From Ciona savignyi (lineage: Eukaryota; Chordata; Ascidiacea; Phlebobranchia; Cionidae): 64,000 nt of DNA. Below are positions 23,220-36,300 of the stretch, piece by piece. The DNA lies in contig CH003233.1 in assembly GCA_000149265.1 (NCBI GenBank), positions 388,669-452,668 on the forward strand. Reading direction: 5' to 3'. Under the pieces are notes generated by a model. The model saw only the letters and a program-made list of their open reading frames with translations. It was not told the origin of the DNA and searched no databases. The stretch's first letter is position 1, and every line of letters begins with the position of its first letter. Made by a program: the position numbers and the translations under genes.

Positions 23220-23291
23220 TGCGTCGACCGGGAGTCGAACCCGGAACTAGTGCTTGGAAGGCACCAATGCTAACCGTTACACCATCGACGC
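23220..23291 (-). tRNA. tRNA-Gly (anticodon TCC), copy 1
   Basis: A 72-nt cloverleaf on the minus strand: 7-bp acceptor stem GCGTCGA/TCGACGC, D arm with AACGGTTA, anticodon loop CTTCCAA (anticodon TCC, reads GGA), T arm CCGGGTTCGACTCCCGG and discriminator A. A and B boxes are intact and the gene has no intron. A run of six T follows within 15 bases, a standard Pol III terminator. Confidence 0.97.
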
Positions 23292-23306
23292 GCACGTGTT
23301 GCGTGA

Positions 23307-23351
23307 GCAGAATTACGACTACGAACATGTAACACAACACGATCTAATTGT
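23307..23351 (-). promoter_or_regulatory. Conserved block upstream of tRNA-Gly copy 1
   Basis: On the tRNA strand this spans about -16 to -60. It is base-identical to the block of copy 2 (core in plus orientation GCAGAATTACGACTACGAAC), while the 15 bases next to the tRNA differ. Confidence 0.6.
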
Positions 23352-23815
23352 ACTAATTACTAATTAATTAAGGAAAATCAGCAAGCGATAATCTTTGACA
23401 CGCCCCATTAAAATAATTGGTAAACGGTATGTTAGTACATGGTAGACCGACCGCAAAACATAATTTTAATTTTTTGATCTAAAATATTCAAAAATCTTTG
23501 ATTTTCGTCAGAAAAAGTGTAAAATATATTAAGCAAAATTACTTTTTGTCTCTTATATTATGTTTTTTTAAGCAAATGTATTAAGTCATATTCTCTTTAA
23601 ATCCAAAGTTTTATGATTCGGTTTGCTAACAATTGTGTGATGAAAAAATTACAAACTCAAGTAAGGCTCAGGTTGTTAGAACTTTTTTTTCAATTGTAAT
23701 ATATTTAAAATCGGAGAGTCGTGTTTAAAATTAAAACTTGATTTGAATCGTTTGTCACTTTTTAATACTGGGGCAAAAATGAATGAACTAATTGTGCTTG
23801 AACTAATAGTGTCAT

Positions 23816-24165
23816 TTGACATTAGTGGAATTTCATTTTAGGGGATTTTTCTTTTTCCACTCTGGTCCACGCTTTCGGGCCACACCTTCTCCTAAAGCCG
23901 GCTCCCCCTCAGTACTGGTCGCGCTTTACCGCACGCTTTTCTTCAGGGATTTCTATTGTTTGGTTTTAATTAAATTTTGTTTGCACATTATTGTTCTTTC
24001 GCCTAGGTTTGGCGGCCGCGTCCGCTATATTTATTAAATTATATTCTTTTTTTCAATGACGTGTTTTAACGACTGTTCGTTTTGCCGTCTTTTGCTGTTC
24101 CCGTGTCGTGATTTTATTCGCCTGCCATTTTTAATTACTAGGGCAAAAAATGAATAAACTAAACT
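23816..24165 (+). repeat. Retroelement 3'-end-like repeat R4, copy 1
   Basis: GC-rich block (AGGTTTGGCGGCCGCG) followed by GGCAAAAAATGAATAAACTA and a short tandem tail AAACTAAACTAAAC, resembling a LINE 3' end. A similar end, GGGGCAAAAATGAATGAACT, is at 23768-23790. It lies between two tRNA genes. Confidence 0.45.
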
Positions 24166-24187
24166 AAACAAAGAGACACAACTCAAA

Positions 24188-24259
24188 TGCGTCGACCGGG
24201 AGTCGAACCCGGAACTAGTGCTTGGAAGGCACCAATGCTAACTGTTACACCATCGACGC
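24188..24259 (-). tRNA. tRNA-Gly (anticodon TCC), copy 2
   Basis: Same as copy 1 except one D-loop base (AACAGTTA instead of AACGGTTA). Downstream there is only a TTT run nearby and a longer T run further out, so termination may be less efficient. Confidence 0.95.
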
Positions 24260-24274
24260 GGTGTAGATTGGGAA

Positions 24275-24319
24275 GCAGAATTACGACTACGAACATGTAA
24301 CACAACACGATCTAATTGT
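24275..24319 (-). promoter_or_regulatory. Conserved block upstream of tRNA-Gly copy 2
   Basis: Same sequence and same 15-base distance from the tRNA 5' end as at copy 1. Confidence 0.6.
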
Positions 24320-24351
24320 GCTTAATTGGTAATTACCGATCGAGTGTCACT

Positions 24352-24470
24352 TGATTTGATATTCATCCTATGGGCTGACATAACTTAATGGGCTGTATGA
24401 TTTATCGTGAGGTTACACAAACCACTAATTCAATGGATTTAGGTATTTTCTGTTAATGCCTTGTCATACC
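24352..24470 (-). repeat. SINE-A remnant, weak
   Basis: Traces such as GGGCTGTATGATTT and TGGATTTAGGTATTTTC in the right order. Confidence 0.35.
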
Positions 24471-24479
24471 CACGGGCAC

Positions 24480-25419
24480 GGCAAAACAACGAAAAACGAC
24501 AAAAAAAATTGAAAAAAAGTATATTTCTAAACTAGACGCGCGCAAAACTTAATATTACCAATATTAAAAAAACAAAAAAAAATTTAATTAACTAGAGAGT
24601 GTCGTTTACATGTCAACCACGACGAGTAGCATAACACATTTTGATTAGGCCAATACGCTGTATGCTTATGCAAGCAGGGTCCCTTTTAAAGCACATTTGG
24701 TAATTTGTGCATGGTGTATGATGTTTGTGTCTTCTTGGATCTATGAGTAAACAAATCTTCAAAGTAAACTTGTTATCCATGTTCGGCTAAATAAGTATAT
24801 GTTCTTGTTATATTTCTAAACTTCAGACATTATCCGACTTAATAATTAGGTTGGTAAAACTGGCGATTTTCAGACCAAAGGTTAAGAATCGGAATAAAAT
24901 GTTTATTGACATATTTTAGTGAATCTTCAGAAAAAATATTGTGTCATCTGCGAGATTCAATTTCCTTTCATCTACGTCATCTGCCTCCGTAACAACGTTC
25001 ACAACGATTGGTGTAATTTTACTCGATACTGTCCCTTAGTGCAATAAACAGTTAAAAACTAAGTTTTTATTAAAAAAATTGTTAATTTTAGGGTAAATTT
25101 ATATTTTTAAGCAAAGCAATTTTGCAAGTCATGGTTAATAACTGTTAGAAAAATCTAGGCCGATAACGACACACTCAATTTAAGCTCTAGTTCTTAAAAT
25201 ATTTACATACATGTATATGCTATTTTGTATAAATAGTGATGATCTTGTTTAATCTTGGCGACAGCTCGTTTTCTATGTTCCAAGGACCTTTTAACAAAAC
25301 GTATATTGGCTACAATGACTGTCTCGTTTAGCTTTTAGCAACAAACAAGAGGGTAAAAATAAATTCTCTAAAAAATGCTGCTTGTCCACATCATTGAAAT
25401 AAGGCAAAAATAAAAATAT
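24480..25419. other. Spacer between tRNA-Gly copies 2 and 3
   Basis: AT-rich, no gene seen. The sequence near 25240-25350 (CTTGGCGACAGCTCGTTTTC) is less AT-rich but has no open frame. Confidence 0.5.
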
Positions 25420-25491
25420 TGCGTCGACCGGGAGTCGAACCCGGAACTAGTGCTTGGAAGGCACCAATGCTAACCGTTACACCATCGACGC
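25420..25491 (-). tRNA. tRNA-Gly (anticodon TCC), copy 3
   Basis: Identical to copy 1 over the mature tRNA, with T5 runs within 20 bases downstream. Sequence between the three genes (about 0.9 and 1.2 kb) is unrelated apart from the upstream block. Confidence 0.97.
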
Positions 25492-25506
25492 GATGATTTA
25501 TGCGTG

Positions 25507-25550
25507 GCAGAATAAGGACTACCAACATGTAACACAACACAATCTAATGT
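25507..25550 (-). promoter_or_regulatory. Conserved block upstream of tRNA-Gly copy 3
   Basis: Diverged version with several substitutions and one deletion; it retains CATGTAACACAACAC and again starts 15 bases from the tRNA. Confidence 0.6.
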
Positions 25551-25589
25551 GCTAACTGGTTGGTTAGACAATTAAGCTTATCTTCGCTA

Positions 25590-25800
25590 ATGGGTAAATG
25601 CAAAGGGGTTGTTACACGTGCAATATTTTGCGATTTTGCAATTAGGCGTTCTCACACAGGTAATCATTACCTAGCGTCCATATATATGATTGAACGGTTT
25701 TTGTATCAGGCAATGTTCATTAAGTGTCTTGTCCAAGGGCACACACAACCAAATGGCTAACCAGTTTGGAATCAAGGCGACTCACGAAACCACTGATGTC
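25590..25800 (-). repeat. SINE-A remnant, weak
   Basis: CAGGTAATCATTACC, CAGGCAATGTTCATTAAGTG and GGCTAACCAGTTTGGAA remain. The overlapping short open frames at 25690-25909 are by-products. Confidence 0.4.
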
Positions 25801-25909
25801 TCCGTCTTACAACGCGCTACACGTATTACCGGATACCGCTCAGCCATACGACGCGCTATGCGTATTACCCGATACCACTCTGTCTAGAAATGTCGTGCGA
25901 TCGGAATAA

Positions 25910-27321
25910 AATCAAGCGTCAACTTTAATTGCTTGTATTTGCTAAAGCAAATGGAACACAAATGTTAATTATGACACAACACAACCAAGATAAAAACTTT
26001 TTAGGAACAGGTCGCTTATATTTTAACTAAAAAAAATTATTTTTGAATATTTAAATTTTTTTATCTTCAAAAGTAAAAATAATTTCTTTTTAAGCTGAAG
26101 CAAATGTAATGCAGAGGAATTTTAAATGGGTTAAAACACGATTTGTCACACTAAGGCACAATGTGGATTCAAAAGTGTTTTCAATATGCATACAAAAATC
26201 CAAAGGTTTAGAGGGTACGTTTTCAAAGATTAAAAACTACTATTATAATAATGTCACACATACACAATCATTTAATGTAACGCAGAACGTCATTATTGTT
26301 TATTTGAGGAACAAGACGCATTTAAGGATTTATAGGCGGTCATCGAACTTTTAATAAAACAATTTTTTCTTTAACAGGCTAGGTTTTGAACCCAAAATGA
26401 TCTCACCACCAAGACCGATTTTGTGTACGATTCGTATATGTATTGGTTGTATTAACCAATTCGGCAACACGATCGTGCCTACAATTGTTTGTAACTTCAG
26501 TTTTTACGGTGTAAGATTTTTAATGTTTAAAGGCCCCAATTTAGGATTTATACTCCTAAATCGAATGGAAAATTTGTTTGTTGCAAGATATAGCACCAAT
26601 GGCGTTATATAAATCTAGTTGCTTAACGTGTAAGGTATTTAAGAAAAATCGACAACATTTTTTACAATTTTACTAGAACTCTATAGACCCTACTAGATTG
26701 GAAAAAAGTTTGTAATGTTTTGTATAAATTAAGATAATCACGTTTTATCTGCGCTTGCAATTTTCAGATAATCTTTCCGTAAAACGTATATTGCTTGCAA
26801 CTTTTTATCAACAGATAAAGAGAGCGAAAATAATTACTGGTGGTAAAATTTTTAGAATTAGTTTTTTAATGAAAAAACAACTAATATAAAATACCAATGC
26901 ATGTACCGACTAGTACAGTTGGTTTCAAACTTATAACTGTCGGACTGGCTGTAAGATAATCTCTCACCAGAGAAAATAATTTTTTTCAACACTTTAAAAA
27001 AAATAATAATAATTCCAACCCAGACCCACGCAGCGCTACTATCAGACACATATTTTTAATTGAGGCTTTAAACACACAATTTGGAAAATATTCTAATTAA
27101 TCAATTAAAAGGTAGATCTTGTTCAATTCTATCACAGTGGATAAACAAAGAATTATCGAAATTATCAATAAGAGTAGCCGGAAGGTATGTTTTGACGAAT
27201 GGAGAAACTAGGAACAGCAAGTTTACTTAGCGACCACAGTGGGTTTTATGACGTTTTTATAAAGTAATGTGTTTTAACCGTGTTTTTTCTCTAGTGCCGA
27301 AAAGTTGATTTTAGCAAGGAT
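25910..27321. other. Intergenic stretch downstream of SLC22 gene 2
   Basis: AT-rich with one SINE-B copy. The 81-codon open frame at 26109-26354 has no recognisable domain. No gene seen. Confidence 0.5.
26380..26490 (-). mobile_element. SINE-B, diverged
   Basis: TTTTGAACCCAAAATGATCT and CCAATTCGGCAACACGATCG in plus view. Confidence 0.5.
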
Positions 27322-30300
27322 TCATGCTGTTCTACATATGCATTGTTGTAGCAGGGATAAATTCTTTTGATTGTAGATTATTTCAACATCTTTTATCGTC
27401 TCTGGAAGCTTCGTTCCCTTAGTTTCCGGAAGAAACGCTATCAGGACAGCTGAAATGAATGAATTTAATCATTTGCTACACTTTGTGGTGAAGAAGTTTA
27501 AATGTCTGCTAAGAAACTGACCAAATACCTTGGTGGGTTAGAGCGTTGCCTTTTAGTCGAAGGGTTGCAGGTATAAAACTAGTCAAGCGATAGTTGGTTG
27601 TGTCTTTGGACAAAGCATTTTACTTTGCGAACAATGTCTGAAGAGACTGAAGCCAATGGATTAATGGGTGCTACCGAATTAAAGTAACGTCTCCATCATA
27701 CACAACACACTGCAATAGCTCCGGTAACCCACAGTGGACGCATTGTAATCTAACAATTGCCCGTGTGAAAACCCCCTTGGTTTTTCCATTCGTGAGAATA
27801 AACATGAATATCCTATAAAAAATTCTGGAAAAATATTTTTGTTTTTTCTCAAAGTCTATTTCAGTGCGGTTCGAAATACCAGTTTCGAAATTATTAATTC
27901 AGAATAATTTTAAAAATCAAACAGATTCAAAAAAGAACATCTCTAAGCTAAACAATGTAAATTTATCCATACAATGGGAGTTTTATGGGTTGAAAACAAA
28001 TTGACGATGAATTAAAAAATTAAAAGGTGTTATTTGTAGTTTTTATCGTTATTTCGAAATCAAAATTTAAAAATGTTATTTGTAGTTTATAGCGTTATAT
28101 CGAAATCAAAATTAAAAAGTGTTATTTTGAAACTGATATTAAAAAATAGAATTTCAATTAAAATTAAAAGGTGACTTTTTTAGTTTGTAGTGTTATTTTT
28201 AAAATTAAAAGTAAAAAGTGTTATTTAAAAATTGATATTTAAAAATACCATACTCGATGACAAAAACTACCGATCTCACCTGCTAGTAAGGCGATTGCTC
28301 CGAATACAAGAAACGGAAGAGTTGGATTGACTTGTCCAAGCATAAGTACCAACAGAGAGACCAGCCCACCGATTCTGGCACAACCGCTACATATTCCAAC
28401 CCCATTACCTCTGGGGAAATTAGGGGCTTTTATTAACCCTTTTAATGGCGGGTGTTTTTCGGGTAATTTTTCGGCTAAGTCACTTTATGTTAGAAGCTTC
28501 TGTACAAAAAACTATTGTTGTAAGCATGATATGATCAACAGAAAAGATGTTTAGTAATAAATTATCTTTTTTTTACATTAGTAAAATTTTGATGACGTCA
28601 TGCATTGTGCAATTAATGGGTTTAATATAACTTAAATCTTCGAGTATAGTCCGCATTTTATTCCGGAAATTTTAAGGTCAAAATTCCTAGTGCGTACTAT
28701 ACATAAGGTTAAAAAAACATATTTTCTTAAGCGTCAACCCAATTGCTAAATCCGATCGCGGACATCGCCATATTGAATGGTGTAACGATATTGCATCATT
28801 TACGAAATGGACCAGATATTTAATGCTGAAAGTGACATTGAATTTGTAGGATTTGAATAAATCTTTGAACAAATGTTTTTGTTTGAAAAAATCTTTTGCT
28901 CTTTCTTTTGTAACTCAAGTTAGGGATGCGTACTATATATGAGGTTTAGGTTTTTCCGGTTTTCCCCCAAAAAATTCCTATACTTGCCCTGCGGACTATA
29001 CTCGAAGATTTACGGTATGTTAGTTAGGTTAAGAAAAAGGTAACGATTAAAAAAGGTTGCAGGAATAAATGGTAATAATACAGTAGGTAGATTAAAACAC
29101 CTTCCGTCTGGGGAAAGACAGATTAAAACTGGAATGATTTATTTTATTGTTATTGTTGGAATGTTATTAAGCATCTGTTAGTAAATTTAGTTTTAATTTT
29201 GTTCCTTCTTTATGGCAATAAAGAAAATACCACGAATTAAAAAAAGCAGGTAAACCGCAATAGTTCTGGTAACTCGTCGGTGGGCATGAGATAATCTGAC
29301 AAATTTCTGAGTGAGAACACCCTCACAAGGTAACATTGCATTTTTCTATATACACAAATAAAAACCTGGCCCTAGAGATTAGTCTAGGGGTTCAGTGTGT
29401 CGCCTTTAGTCGAAGGGTTGCATATTGGAAACTGGTGATCTGACGATTGCCCGTGTGTTAACCCCCTTGGTTTTCCCACTCATAGGAATAAACATGAATA
29501 TCCTGTTCTATCATGAAATACAATCGCAACACACAGTACCTCAATGGAGTGGGGTAGAGTTCAACAGTATAAAGGTAGATGGTGCTGAAGATAGCAGTTG
29601 AACAAAACTTCCCAATCAGGAATAACACGGTACCGATATGCGGGTAACCTGAGTAAAGGAACAGATTATGTTGTAGCAACTAATCGGACAAATTAAAAAA
29701 AATTCTGCAATGATAGAAAAAGACGTTAACACAGCAGTAGAGCTACACGGACACTTAAGGTTAAATGTTCACACTTACAAGAAAAACAAGTTTAACCCCC
29801 ACCAATAAATTTTTAAAAAATAACAAAATTCCTAAAAACAGTCAAATTAATAAACTTATTTTAATTTTTTTTTTAATTTTTAAAGCTGCAATTTTAATGC
29901 CAAAACTGCATTTATTTTGATAATCCATGGCTAACTTTAGCTGAGTGGGAACTTTTGACCCCAACACTAAGCAAACCTGGATTAAAACCCACCGATTAAG
30001 AGAAGATATAAAGGTAAAGATCTTTATGAAAATCTACACGCAAGTCTTTACTGTACCCAAATTTACACCCCCTGTCAACCAAACCCCAGTTTAAACCCAG
30101 TTACCATCAAAGCCTTCGGATTCATAACCCGCCAAGTTCATTACCGCTGATTCCACCCCAACAAACTTCCCAGTTTACACCCCCCAAAAGCCAGAGACAA
30201 ATCCCGTCAAAATCCTGATTAAAACCCTACCAAGCCCCCGATAAAAAAACGCCAAAAGCCCAGATTTATAAACGCGCCAATCAACACCACCAAACCCCCC

Positions 30301-33300
30301 CTGATTTAAACCCAGTCAAAACCCCTCACCTTCCGGCACCAGCATCATTCCCACCAGACTCAGACCACATATTGCGTTACACATGCACACAGTCGGTCTT
30401 CTCCCCCACAATTGGATAGAAAGCACGGCCCCAAAGTTAGCTGGGATCTCAACCAGGCCCGAGATGAAGAAATTAAGAAAGGGGTCTCCTGGGTGAAAAT
30501 TCTAAGGGTTAACTGGGTATTCCCTAAGTATGTCTTTGCGGAAATGTTGGATTTCGATGTGAAAATCTATTTTTTATGCTTTTTTTGAGTTAAGAAACAT
30601 TTTTCTGATTTGTGTGCATACCAACTAGAGCAGTTAAAAAAAAGGAATAGGTTATTGTAAAAACCTTATGTAGATTTTGTAATTCTACATATAATGTTAG
30701 ATATTTTGTCTTTCTTGCACACAAAGCAAATTGCACCTGAACAGATTTTATTGTTTTTAAATTTTAATGAAATTTTTTTTAAACTGAAACAACAATTACA
30801 GAGAATCCAGTTTAATTTCTTATCAGTTAATTGGTATCAAGATATTGTAATTCTTCCAATAATGCAAGATATTTTGTCTCTCTTATAACTAAAGCAAATT
30901 GCAACAGAACAGATTTCAATTTTTTAAGATTTTAAGATTTTCAAATTTCTTTAAACTGAAACAACAATTGCAGTGAAACTGTTAACCGGTTTATTTTATT
31001 ATCAGTTAATCGTTTAAATCGAAATCTATATATATGTACATTCCTATTTACCTGCTAACGATCCTGTGTTCAGAGTGAGACCATAGTATATACACGTGGC
31101 AGCAAACCAGTTATAGATGAAGATCAAGGTTATAATTCGAAGGTTTCCATTTCGAAATAACACTGCAGTGTTGCCCGAATTATTTGGAGGAATCATAACT
31201 TCCTCAGAATCATTTGTGGCAACACTGGGAAGGGATTTCTGAGATTTAGAAGAATATTAGTATGAGGCCTGTTAATATAAAATATTAGTTTTATAAATGA
31301 TAAAACGCAATGGGCAATAACACATGGGCAATCGTCAGATCACGTCTTACCCACCGTCGGGTTATAGGAGCTATTGCAGTGTGTTGTGCATGATTCAATT
31401 TTTTTTTAATCTGGTAGAACCCATTAATCCGCTTTGTTCAGGCAATGTACGTAAAGTGACTTATCCAAGGACACAAGTAACTGTCTGGCTAACATTATCG
31501 AACCTACAACCCTTCAGCTGAAGAGCGATATTGGTCGCATATGTCCCAGAAGCACTGAATGCTAATATATTTTTTACACAGGGATTTGTGTTATATTAAT
31601 CAAGTACATAACCCTTCCATGAAACTACACTAACTTTTAATATTGGAGTTTTACTCTTTTCCAAGACTTTTATAGTTTGTTTGATAAATTCATCGTTTTT
31701 ATTAGAGAGTCCCCTCAAAACATTTAAACCTTGCTCCGATCTTTTCTTAGATACCAACCAACGTGGTGATTCAGATGATATACTGTGGGGGGTAGAAGTT
31801 TAGTTTTTTATTTTTCATGATGAAAACACACAACAGGGCCTTTCAAATATAAAATAGAAGGGGATAAAGAGAAGTTTAGTGGAGGAAAACAAATATATTC
31901 CATTCTATTCTATATAGAATGAAGTTTAGTTCAGGAAAAGAACAGAAAATATAATTGAAAAAATGCAGAAGGACCCTCTAAAAACAATTGCAAAATAATG
32001 AAAAAACGACAGGCGTTAAAAGATGTCTATAATCAAATTAATTAATAAGTATAGGTATGGCCGGAAATTGTCATCTAACCCTTATTTAAAAATAATAAAA
32101 AAAACCTGAAAAAGTATTTAAATCAAGCATCAAATAAAAGTGTGCAGTATAACAACCTGTGCAATGGAGGAGGGGGACACAGCTTTATGAGAAAAAAACT
32201 TGGTTTACATAAGAACTGTGGTGCTGTTTTTCCCAGTTTCTTTGTTGATTATCAATATATATTATCTTTGGTACATTAATTAAAACTGGAAATTTGGAAA
32301 CTGGTTGCTAGCTAGTAGCTGGTCGGTTGTGTTCTTGGGCAAGAAATTTAGTGAACATTGCCTAAACCCGGTTAATGGGTTGTACTACATTTAAGGTACA
32401 TTTCAATCGTTGACAACAAAAAGCAATAGCTATGATAACCCGATGGTGGACACGAGGTTATCTTACGATTGCCCATGTGTTAACACCACCTGTGTTTGCC
32501 AATTTACGAGAATAACATATATATCCCAAACTATCCTAATGAGATTAAGGTCTAAGAAAGTTCCCATTTTCAATTTTTCCATTTTCAATAAAATAATTAG
32601 GGATGCACAATATAGGATAGTTAGGTATTCTAGAATATTCTAGAATAATATATTTCGAATCTAGAATTTGAATCCTATTCTAGAATGTTTTACCATGTAT
32701 TTAAATTTGCTATGCTGTGCATATAATTTCTCATTTATAGTGAATTAGCCATATGCTTTTAAACTGTGATGAGAGCAATTTACGTAGTGCAGCAATATTT
32801 TACCATTACATATTTTTTTAATCATATGTAACATCTTTAAACACTATCTGCCATGAGGGAGGATAATAGTCTAGTAGGTTGTTGTTGAAATGAATGGCTG
32901 AGAAAATGCTTCCAAACACCAGACAATTTTTATTTCACCAGTTTGGTATCAAGACTAGCTATTAATGCCCTTGCACAATTAAACATTAATTTACTATTTA
33001 ACACAGTTATACATTGGTAAAAGTATAATAAATTAATCACTGCAAAATCATCTAACTAAATAACACATAGGATATCATTAAATTGAATACATAGGATATC
33101 ATTCATTGTGTTTATTGAAAACATAGTTGTTTAAGTGAAATATATATTGCAAATACTAACGTGTTTAGTCTGTAAATAACTCTTCCGCCTTTGGAATAAT
33201 TGCGTCATATTTAAAGGTGCGTTTAACCACGTGATTACAGCCTGGCGAACGTGACCTACTTTCTTTGTGCGTGCGTTCGTTTTAAGCGCGTCTGTCCACG

Positions 33301-36300
33301 ATGCACGTGTATGGGACAACTGATAAGATAATGTTGTTGTGCTTTGATGCAAGTTGTATTTCCGAGCTACCGCTTTAGCAAATGTTCAGACGCTTTCGCA
33401 CCATAGATGCACCTTCGGTATGGAGAAACGCATTACGGGTATTACATACGAATGAAGAAGCCATTTTACAGTTTTAAGATTACGAATTTACTTCAATGAC
33501 GATTCACCAAAAGTTTCTTATCATAGTTATCCACTGTCGCACGCTTGCTGAAACGATACGCTGACGTCTGCATAATCGGTACCACGTGTGTTGTTGCGCG
33601 ATGGATCGCAGCCAATATTTTACGTTTTTAATTTCAAATCCTAACTATTCTTATTAAATTGCTTGTAAAGATTCGAATCCCTAGAGATTCGAATCTCAAA
33701 GATTCAAAATTCTATATTGTGCATCCCTAAAAATAATCTACGCTTTACATTCACTATAAGCTTCAGTTTAAAGTAGTTTGTTTATCAACAGCAACTTACC
33801 ACAAATAAATGAGCAACAATAAAGCAAGTGGAACCGAAATAATATAATTGAGGTAGACCCATCGGCGTTCTAAGTACCCAAACAGGGAAAACACCATAAA
33901 ACCAAACGAAAATGTTGCATGGACTGCTTGCCCGAACAGAACACGATACTTTGACACCATGACTTCCATAGCTGTTAAGGAAATGTTGTTTGTTAGTTGT
34001 ATAGGCGTTCAATTCATGGGGTGTCACTAGTAACATTAAACAATGAATTATAATATACAGTTTGTTTGCTGTATATGTATGGATTTTTGGGGTTGCATAT
34101 CAGCCCTGTATGAAATTGTGGAGTAAAGTTGTATAGGCAACAAATAATGGGGTGTCAAGAGTGGTATGTAACCCCTGTATAAAATACCTTCTGTGAAAAT
34201 GTGGGGTAAAAAATATTTTGCCAGGTTAATTTTTGAATCAATTAGCTATAGTTGGTTTGTTGTATATGTATAGATAGATTCCTGGGGTGTCCTGGGTGGC
34301 GTGTCACCCGTATATGTCGGGTTTAATTCATAGGTGTTAATTGCTGTGACAGTAGCATACCTGTATATAAACCCTTCTATAAAATTGAGGGCTAAAAACA
34401 ACACTTCCCTGGGGTTCGGGCAATGTCCACTAAGTGTATTGCCCTAGAAAAAAAAAACGTCTATCTGGCGACCAGTTTTGATCCTGCAAACTTTAGACTA
34501 TAAAGCGATACACCAAGCTATTTAGCTAGACTTACCATACACATATCCTGAAACACACAATCCTATAGATGCAAGACCAACTAACACTCTAACCATAGAA
34601 AACAACCAGTAATCTTTAACAAGAGAGCTGGCTATTGAAGTCACCATCAAAAGAATTAGAGAGATTATAAACAAAATTCGGCGGCCAAATCTGGAATATA
34701 TAATTATTTCAGTTGATCACATAAATCAGGTGGTTTATATAGGCTATTCAGCTTTGATTGCAATTATAGATTTGAAATGATTGCTCGAAACATAATACCA
34801 GAAATTAATTCGAAAGGATATCATTGTATGCAGTACTACTAGATCCCATGTAGTGATATCCAATCTAGAATCAAATTTGAAAATGATTCGGGATTATTTT
34901 TTTGGATTTTTGCAATTCGAAATTAAGTGCTCACATTGAGATAATCAACAAGTTTGATTGAGATAATTTTGTTTCGCAATTGGAAAAAGTGGTAAAACTT
35001 GTTTTAGGTTAACGGTAATGATGATTATAATTAAAAATTATTTCATTAAATATATATGCAATTGTACTTTTCTTTATTAAACATGTTTACAAAAAATTTT
35101 TGCTTGCTTTTTAAGGCTATTTAAAAGCAATTTAAAATTCTAAATTAAAAATTACTGATTTTAGATTTTTACCTTAACACAGATTCTATATGATGATTAT
35201 AATTAAAATTACAAATATTTCATTTAACATACATGCAATTCTATTTTTCTTTTATTAAATTAGTTAAAAAAACTGAGTCGTATTTTCGCAGTTTGAAATT
35301 CTATATTCCAAATTATTAATTCTGGAATAATTCTAGAAACCAAACTGATTAAAACAGGGCATCCCTTACTTCATGTACAATGTATACATATACATTTGCA
35401 TTGAAATATACATTTAAAATGATTGCGTCAAAAATAATTTAAGACATTAATTAATGTATATCTATGCATGCATGTGACTTACTGGATTCCATCTATTCAA
35501 TCCAACCGGTTAGTCTGTTGGTTTAGTGCGACACCTTTCAACTAGAAGGTTGCAGAAATTGGTCGCTAACTAATCGGTTGTGTCCTTGGGCAAGGCACTT
35601 AACTGACAATGCCTGAACCCAGAGGATTAATGGGTTCTGCTAAATTGAGGGAACATGTAAAAAATCATTCACAAAACACTGCAATAGCTCTGGTAACCCG
35701 ACGGTGGGCACGAGGTAATCTGATGATTGCCCGTGTGTTAACCCCCATTAGTTTTTCCTATTTATGGGAATAAACATGAATATCCTATTCTATACTTAAA
35801 CTTTAACCACCAACCCTATCTGAACCTAATGGATACCATTTATACTTTAACCACCAACCTGTCTGAACCCACTCCAACCACCAGTGCACCAATCAAGACA
35901 CCAAACATAAGCAACAGCTGCGACACATTTGTTTTCCATTTGTTGTTGCAGACGAGATTGAAATCGGAAATAATTGTGGATTCGAATGTTGACTGGTCGT
36001 ATTTCCACCCTGTGCATGCTTCGCTCTTACCACTTGGTGTCGTTGGAGAGGTGGAGGTCCAATAATCGCAAGTGAAGTTGAGTAATTCCGAGTCGGAGAA
36101 CCTAAAAATTTTAGTTTTTTTTTATTTAAAAACAATATTTTTTTACCTCACTATGTTTCGCACCTGTGATGGGCCCGTCAGTAAGACTGTTTTGTATGAA
36201 AAGGTTAATATAAATAGGCCTTGTTAACCAATAGGCTCAAAAGGTTTTCTTTACTAGGCTTTGTTTCGATACTATAATGGCCCTGTCACTAAGACAGTCT

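Noticed and set aside
33131-33352. Possible transposase remnant inside the hAT element
   Set aside because: The 73-residue frame has no hAT dimerisation or catalytic motif and no conserved context.
34840-35370. Further hAT-like element with TCTAGAATCAAATTTGAA words
   Set aside because: Some subterminal words resemble the element at 32598-33729, but I could not find matching ends or a target duplication.
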